Positions 8,030 through 12,432 of a stretch of DNA of 12,432 nt are shown here, one piece after another. The notes under the pieces are model-generated. The model worked only from the letters and a program-made list of their open reading frames with translations. It was not told the DNA's origin and did no database searches. The DNA is from Streptococcus oralis. GTDB lineage: Bacteria > Bacillota > Bacilli > Lactobacillales > Streptococcaceae. Made by a program: the position numbers and the translations under genes. The stretch spans positions 1 to 12,432 of the forward strand of contig CAJPKC010000010.1 of NCBI GenBank assembly GCA_905370255.1, written 5' to 3'. Position 1 is the stretch's first letter; each line of letters opens with the position of its first letter.

Positions 8030-8088
8030 GTGAAAAAGATAGTTCTTCCAAGGAGTATCTACTCCTTGATTAGAACTCCTATTTTCAC
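8030..8088. repeat. Imperfect hairpin of repeat unit 2
   Basis: GTGAAAA (8030-8036) pairs with TTTTCAC (8082-8088), AGTTCT (8041-8046) with AGAACT (8072-8077), and CAAGGAGTA (8049-8057) with TACTCCTTG (8060-8068). The tip stem is much stronger than in unit 1 and unrelated to it in sequence. Confidence 0.75.
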
Positions 8089-8129
8089 TTTGTGTTCTTG
8101 CAGGCTTTGTATCTTAAATAGGAGTAAAG

Positions 8130-8897
8130 ATGAGTATTCGAGTGATTATTGCTGGTTTTAAGGGAAGAATGGGGCAAGCTGCTTGTCAGATGGTTTTGTC
8201 TGATCCTGAACTTGAACTAGTAGCTGTTTTGGATCCTTTTGAGTCTGCATCTGAATGGCAAGGAATTCCAGTATTCAATGATAAAAATGACTTAGCAGGC
8301 TTTGATGCCCATGTTTGGGTAGACTTTACTACACCAGCTGTCGCCTATGAGAATACACGCTTTGCTCTTGAAAATGGCTTTGCTCCAGTAGTAGGAACGA
8401 CAGGTTTCACCAGTCAAGAAATCGAAGAATTAAAGGAATTGTCTCGTTCCAAAGGCTTGGGTGGCTTGATTGCTCCTAACTTTGCCTTGGGTGCTGTCTT
8501 ACTCATGCAATTTGCAGCACAGGCAGCTAAATACTTTCCAAATGTGGAGATTATTGAACTTCACCATGATAAGAAAAAAGATGCGCCGAGCGGGACAGCT
8601 ATCAAAACAGCTGAGTTGATGGCACAAGTTCGTGAGTCTATTCAACAAGGTGCTAGCGATGAGGAAGAACTCATTGCGGGAGCACGTGGAGCTAACTTTG
8701 ATGGTATGCGAATCCATTCAGTTCGCTTGCCAGGTTTGGTAGCTCATCAAGAGGTCATTTTTGGCAATCAAGGAGAGGGATTGACTCTGCGTCATGACTC
8801 CTATGATCGTAGCTCCTTCATGACAGGGGTGAATTTGGGAATCAAAGAAGTTGTCAAGCGTCATGAGCTTGTCTATGGATTAGAACACTTACTATGA
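8130..8897 (+). CDS. dapB: 4-hydroxy-tetrahydrodipicolinate reductase
   Basis: Cytoplasmic NAD(P)H-dependent enzyme of the diaminopimelate/lysine pathway, reducing 4-hydroxy-tetrahydrodipicolinate to tetrahydrodipicolinate; the product feeds lysine, which streptococci use in the peptidoglycan stem. It has 255 residues, a normal length. The N-terminal Rossmann fold carries GFKGRMG (9-15). The catalytic and substrate-binding block [13 protein letters not shown] (145-157) is complete, including the paired histidines and the lysine used in catalysis. AGGAG (8120-8124) lies 5 nt before ATG. The gene follows the tandem repeat array, and its TGA overlaps the cca ATG (ATGA), which begins a run of coupled genes. 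A clear promoter was not found; TTGTTC-17-TAAAAT at 7869-7897 is a weak candidate within the array. Confidence 0.96.
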   Translation: MSIRVIIAGFKGRMGQAACQMVLSDPELELVAVLDPFESASEWQGIPVFNDKNDLAGFDAHVWVDFTTPAVAYENTRFALENGFAPVVGTTGFTSQEIEELKELSRSKGLGGLIAPNFALGAVLLMQFAAQAAKYFPNVEIIELHHDKKKDAPSGTAIKTAELMAQVRESIQQGASDEEELIAGARGANFDGMRIHSVRLPGLVAHQEVIFGNQGEGLTLRHDSYDRSSFMTGVNLGIKEVVKRHELVYGLEHLL

Positions 8898-10093
8898 AAT
8901 TAACAAAAATGCCTTCTGAATTTCAGAAGGCTTTACCAGTATTAGAAAAAATTAAAGAAGCAGGATTTGAAGCTTATTTTGTGGGTGGCTCTGTTAGGGA
9001 TGCCCTACTCAATCGTCCCATCCATGATGTGGATATCGCGACTTCATCTTATCCTGAAGAGACCAAGCAGATTTTTCCACGCACAGCTGATATCGGCATT
9101 GAGCATGGGACCGTTTTGGTTTTAGATGGAGATGAAGAGTACGAAGTAACCACTTTTCGAACAGAGGATGTCTATGTAGACTATCGGAGACCAAGTTCTG
9201 TTTCTTTTGTTCGTTCACTCGAAGAAGATCTCAAACGCCGAGATTTCACAGTCAATGCCTTTGCCTTGGATGAGACAGGGGAAATCGTCGATTTATTTGA
9301 TGGTCTCAAAGATTTAGAAAATCAAGTCCTGCGAGCTGTCGGTGTAGCTAGTGAACGTTTCAATGAAGACGCGCTACGCATCATGCGTGGCTTTCGTTTC
9401 CAAGCTAGTCTTGGTTTTGAACTCGAGCAAGAAACGTTTGAAGCGATGAAGGCCTTAACGCCACTCTTAGATAAAATCTCTGTGGAGCGCACCTTTGTCG
9501 AGTTTGATAAGCTTTTACTGGCTCCCTATTGGCGAGTAGGTTTATCATCTATGATTGAGAGTCAAGCTTATGATTATCTTCCAGATATGGTAGGCAGTCA
9601 GGAGAAACTCCAGTCTTTGTTTGATTTAGAAAAAGATTTTACTTTTGAATCTTCTGAGCAAGCTTGGGCAGCACTTTTATGGGTTTTAGAAGTGGAAGAT
9701 GCTCAACAATTTTTGAAACATTGGAAGACTTCACGCCAATTTGCCAAGCAGGTACAGGATTTATTGAGTATCTTGTCTCTCCGAGATGAGGGAGAACTAA
9801 GCAAGCGTGATTGCTACCGCTTTGATTTAAATTTGCTTTTACAGGCTGAAAATCTTCGCAGAGCTCAAGGGAAGGAAGTCAACCCACAAGCGATCACAGA
9901 AACCTACGAGAGCTTGACTATTCATGATAAGAAAGAGATGCAAATTAATGGTGGCATTCTCATCAAGGAATATGGCTATCATCCAGGTCCAGAATTAGGG
10001 GATGTTTTAGAAGAAATTGAGTACGCTATTGTGGATGGTAATCTAGATAATGAAGTGGAAGCCATTCATGCATACTTAAGGGAGAGAAAATGA
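8894..10093 (+). CDS. cca: CCA-adding tRNA nucleotidyltransferase
   Basis: Class II CCA-adding enzyme that builds or repairs the 3' CCA end of tRNAs from CTP and ATP without a template. It has 399 residues, within the usual Firmicute range. The N-terminal catalytic core shows GGSVRDALL (31-39) followed by the metal-binding pair D45 and D47 (HDVDIATS). [11 protein letters not shown] (115-125) and the neck-region block [16 protein letters not shown] (154-169), which contains the EDxxRxxR nucleotide-recognition residues, are intact, so both C and A addition are expected. The helical C-terminal body and tail bind tRNA. It overlaps dapB and the ABC-F gene by 4 nt on each side, so translation of all three is probably coupled. 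Confidence 0.95.
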   Translation: MKLTKMPSEFQKALPVLEKIKEAGFEAYFVGGSVRDALLNRPIHDVDIATSSYPEETKQIFPRTADIGIEHGTVLVLDGDEEYEVTTFRTEDVYVDYRRPSSVSFVRSLEEDLKRRDFTVNAFALDETGEIVDLFDGLKDLENQVLRAVGVASERFNEDALRIMRGFRFQASLGFELEQETFEAMKALTPLLDKISVERTFVEFDKLLLAPYWRVGLSSMIESQAYDYLPDMVGSQEKLQSLFDLEKDFTFESSEQAWAALLWVLEVEDAQQFLKHWKTSRQFAKQVQDLLSILSLRDEGELSKRDCYRFDLNLLLQAENLRRAQGKEVNPQAITETYESLTIHDKKEMQINGGILIKEYGYHPGPELGDVLEEIEYAIVDGNLDNEVEAIHAYLRERK

Positions 10094-11958
10094 GTGATTT
10101 TATCGTTGAAAAACTAAGCAAATCCGTTGGTGACAAGACCGTTTTTAAGGATATTTCTTTTATCATCCACGACTTAGATCGCATCGGTCTTATTGGGGTC
10201 AACGGAACTGGGAAAACAACCCTTCTAGATGTGATTTCAGGTGTTTCAGGTTTTGATGGTGATATTAGCCCTTTTTCAGCAAAGAGTGATTACAAGATTG
10301 GCTACCTGACTCAAAATCCCGATTTTGATGACAGCAAGACTGTCTTGGATACTGTCTTATCAAGTGATTTGAAGGAAATCCAGTTAATACGTGAGTATGA
10401 ACTGCTCATGCTTAACTATAGTGAGGACAAGCAGGATCGTTTAGAACGGGTTATGGCGGAGATGGATTCTCTCCAAGCATGGGAAATCGAAAGTCAGGTC
10501 AAGACTGTTCTCAGTAAACTAGGCATTCAAGAATTATCAACTCCTGTTGGAGCTTTGTCGGGTGGTCTTCGTAGACGGGTTCAATTGGCGCAAGTGCTTT
10601 TAGGAAATCATGATCTCTTGCTTCTTGATGAGCCAACCAACCATCTGGACATTGCGACCATCGAGTGGCTGACACTTTTCTTGAAGAATTCCAAGAAGAC
10701 CGTCCTCTTCATCACCCACGATCGCTATTTCCTGGATGCTCTTTCTACGCGAATTTTTGAATTGGATAGAGGTGGATTAACAGAGTATCAGGGGAATTAC
10801 CAAGATTATGTCCGTCTCAAGGCTGAACAGGATGAGCGTGACGCAGCTCTTCTTCACAAAAAGGAACAACTTTACAAACAAGAATTAGCTTGGATGAGAC
10901 GGCAACCTCAAGCTCGTGCAACCAAGCAACAAGCTCGTATCAATCGATTCCATGACTTGAAAAAGGAAGTTTCAGATACTAGCCTTGAGACAGACTTGAG
11001 CATGAATTTTGAAACTAGCCGTATCGGTAAAAAAGTTATCGAGTTTAAGGATGTTTCCTTTGCCTATGACGATAAACCGATTCTGAAACATTTTAATCTT
11101 TTGGTACAAGCCAAAGACCGTATCGGAATCGTTGGGGATAATGGTGTTGGGAAGTCAACTCTTCTCAATCTCATTGCAGGAAGTCTCGAGCCAACTGAAG
11201 GTCAAGTTATTATCGGAGAAACGGTTCGCATCGCTTATTTCTCTCAACAAATCGAAGGTTTGGATGAAAGTAAGCGGGTTATCAATTACCTGCAGGAAGT
11301 GGCAGAAGAGGTTAAGACTAGCGGTGGTACTACGACATCCATTGCAGAATTACTAGAACAATTTCTTTTCCCACGCTCAACTCACGGCACCTTGATTGAG
11401 AAGCTGTCAGGTGGAGAGAAGAAGCGGCTGTACCTCCTCAAATTACTCCTTGAAAAACCCAATGTGCTTCTCTTGGATGAACCAACAAATGACCTAGACA
11501 TTGCGACCTTAACAGTTCTAGAAAATTTCTTACAAGGTTTTGCAGGACCAGTCTTGACAGTTAGTCACGACCGCTATTTCCTTGATAAGGTAGCAACTAA
11601 GATTCTTGCTTTTGAAGACGGGACCATCCGTCCTTTCTTCGGACATTACACTGACTATCTGGATGAAAAGGCCTTTGAAGCAGAAGCAGTCACGCAAAGT
11701 CAAAAGGCTGATAAGGAAAAAGTAGTCAAAGTCCGTGAAGAAAAGAAACGCATGACCTACCAGGAAAAGCAGGAGTGGGCGAGTATTGAAGGTGATATCG
11801 AAAACCTGGAAAATCGAATCGCTGCTATTGAAGAAGAAATGCAGGCAAATGGCTCTGATTTTGGAAAACTAGCGACTTTTCAAAAAGAGCTAGATGAGAA
11901 GAATGAAGCCTTACTTGAAAAATATGAACGCTATGAATATTTAAGTGAGTTGGCGTAA
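10090..11958 (+). CDS. ABC-F family ATPase, Uup/YfmR type
   Basis: A soluble tandem ATPase with no membrane segments, so not a transporter. ABC-F proteins bind the ribosomal E site and help stalled ribosomes; the Uup/YfmR branch is linked to relief of stalling at difficult peptide motifs, overlapping with EF-P. It has 622 residues. ATPase domain 1 has Walker [10 protein letters not shown] (36-44), signature LSGG (156-159) and Walker [13 protein letters not shown] (176-187). The basic linker (about 240-310), with [17 protein letters not shown], is the P-site-tRNA-interacting region. Domain 2 has Walker [10 protein letters not shown] (349-357), signature LSGG (439-442) and Walker [13 protein letters not shown] (459-470). 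A charged coiled-coil tail (about 545-618) favours Uup over EttA, which lacks it. There is no sign that it is an antibiotic-resistance ABC-F. Confidence 0.92.
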   Translation: MSDFIVEKLSKSVGDKTVFKDISFIIHDLDRIGLIGVNGTGKTTLLDVISGVSGFDGDISPFSAKSDYKIGYLTQNPDFDDSKTVLDTVLSSDLKEIQLIREYELLMLNYSEDKQDRLERVMAEMDSLQAWEIESQVKTVLSKLGIQELSTPVGALSGGLRRRVQLAQVLLGNHDLLLLDEPTNHLDIATIEWLTLFLKNSKKTVLFITHDRYFLDALSTRIFELDRGGLTEYQGNYQDYVRLKAEQDERDAALLHKKEQLYKQELAWMRRQPQARATKQQARINRFHDLKKEVSDTSLETDLSMNFETSRIGKKVIEFKDVSFAYDDKPILKHFNLLVQAKDRIGIVGDNGVGKSTLLNLIAGSLEPTEGQVIIGETVRIAYFSQQIEGLDESKRVINYLQEVAEEVKTSGGTTTSIAELLEQFLFPRSTHGTLIEKLSGGEKKRLYLLKLLLEKPNVLLLDEPTNDLDIATLTVLENFLQGFAGPVLTVSHDRYFLDKVATKILAFEDGTIRPFFGHYTDYLDEKAFEAEAVTQSQKADKEKVVKVREEKKRMTYQEKQEWASIEGDIENLENRIAAIEEEMQANGSDFGKLATFQKELDEKNEALLEKYERYEYLSELA

Positions 11959-12432
11959 TGGAAGAAAAAATTATCAAATGGAGCAGTAAGAAAATCATTT
12001 GGACTATTCTTCTCTGCTTCCTTGAGTTAGCTTTTCTTCTTTGGAGCCTATCTTTTATGATGACCTATCCCAAGGAGGCACCTGTGGGATTGGTGGCATT
12101 AAGACTCTTTGTCTTATTCTTAATCATTATTGTTGGATGGATTTTGTATGAACGTTTGCGACTTCTTTTTTCAGATAAAGAGTATTTGAAATGTACGGCC
12201 CAAGGTTTTTCCTATAAGCCACATCCTAAAAAAGATTGGCAGTTTTATTCCTGGGGGCAAGTAGAAACATTTTCTCTCATGAGAATCAAGGGTGGTAGAA
12301 GTTCAAGGGATTTTTATACTATTGAAGTTCATTTTTATGACAAGGATTTTATAAAACCCAATTCTTTATGGCATCGTCTACGAAGTAGATTTTTGAATGC
12401 AAAGCAATCAAATGTTTTGAAAATCCCAATCT
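11958..12432 (+). CDS. Two-TM membrane protein, C-terminus cut by window edge
   Basis: An open frame starts with the ATG at 11958, sharing one base with the TAA of the ABC-F gene (TAATG), and runs off the window after 158 codons. The visible part begins [15 protein letters not shown]. It then has two hydrophobic helices (about 13-36 and 43-64) joined by a short loop, and a soluble region rich in aromatic and basic residues with alternating beta-like stretches (DWQFYSWGQVETFSL, RDFYTIEVHFYDKDF). This layout resembles small bacterial membrane proteins with a cytoplasmic PH-like domain, but that is a guess from topology and I do not recognise a function. No independent ribosome site is obvious, so it is probably translated by termination-reinitiation from the ABC-F gene. 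Confidence 0.75.
   Translation, partial: MEEKIIKWSSKKIIWTILLCFLELAFLLWSLSFMMTYPKEAPVGLVALRLFVLFLIIIVGWILYERLRLLFSDKEYLKCTAQGFSYKPHPKKDWQFYSWGQVETFSLMRIKGGRSSRDFYTIEVHFYDKDFIKPNSLWHRLRSRFLNAKQSNVLKIPI

Larger units (their letters stand above)
7869..8118. repeat. Tandem intergenic units of about 112 bp with conserved flanks and hairpins
   Basis: The word CTTTGTATCTTA occurs three times, at 7881-7892, 7992-8003 and 8105-8116 (periods 111 and 113). AATTGAACACG occurs at 7894-7904 and 8006-8016 (period 112). The outermost copies are longer: 7869-7894 and 8093-8118 match at 25 of 26 positions. Between the flanks are two hairpins that share their outer arms (TGAAAAA near the 5' side, CCTATTTT and TTTCA near the 3' side) but differ completely at the tip. 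The array fills almost the whole DegV-dapB gap and ends at the dapB ribosome site. No T run follows either stem, so these are not standard terminators. I see no supported ORF in it and do not recognise it as BOX, RUP or SPRITE. Confidence 0.75.

Noticed and set aside
8030..8088. Hairpin before dapB as an intrinsic terminator
   Set aside because: The T-rich stretch is inside the 3' arm of the stem and no T run follows it.
7930..8100. Short - strand ORFs (for example MKNREWR) within the repeat array
   Set aside because: They are very short, overlap hairpin arms and have no ribosome sites; the repeat structure explains the sequence better.
10090..11958. Antibiotic-resistance ABC-F or ABC transporter ATPase
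   Set aside because: The linker is Uup-like, the protein has a C-terminal coiled coil, it sits in a housekeeping operon, and no permease gene is adjacent.

Overview
The window (about 12.4 kb, AT-rich, dense short-spaced operons, ATGA start/stop overlaps) looks like core chromosome of a low-GC Gram-positive coccus, most likely Streptococcus of the mitis/pneumoniae group. This rests on the protein sequences and on gene order: rapZ-yvcK-whiA, a TrxB-like ferredoxin/flavodoxin-NADP+ reductase, cdaA-cdaR-glmM, a DUF1149 protein, a DegV protein, then dapB-cca-ABC-F. I see no phage, transposase, CRISPR, tRNA or rRNA genes.

Region 1 (1-2016, + strand) is the end of rapZ followed by yvcK and whiA, each joined to the next by a 4-nt ATGA overlap. 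Region 2 (2017-2465) has no protein gene I can support. It holds a good sigma-A promoter followed about 165 nt later by an intrinsic terminator, so it may encode a small RNA, and then a strong 13-bp hairpin terminator lying between convergent units. Region 3 (2466-3434, - strand) is the reductase gene. It is interrupted by one in-frame amber codon, after which the frame continues cleanly for 54 codons to the family's normal C-terminus.

Region 4 (3435-6572, + strand) is the cyclic-di-AMP/cell-wall operon: cdaA (diadenylate cyclase), cdaR (its membrane-anchored regulator) and glmM (phosphoglucosamine mutase). It starts at an extended -10 promoter. Region 5 (6573-7866) has its own promoter, overlapped by an inverted repeat, and encodes a DUF1149 protein and a DegV/FakB-type fatty-acid-binding protein. 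Region 6 (7867-8129) is an intergenic stretch made of tandem units of about 112 bp with conserved flanks around two different hairpins. Region 7 (8130 to the end) is a tightly coupled run: dapB (lysine/diaminopimelate synthesis), cca (tRNA CCA addition), a Uup/YfmR-type ABC-F ATPase, and the start of a two-TM membrane protein cut by the window edge.

Much of the gene content concerns cell-envelope precursor supply and its control: YvcK and RapZ homologues are linked to amino-sugar and central carbon control, GlmM makes GlcN-1-P, and CdaA/CdaR set c-di-AMP. The rest concerns translation (cca, ABC-F). This is mostly ordinary core genome. The points worth a second look are the reductase nonsense codon, the possible small RNA and the tandem hairpin array.
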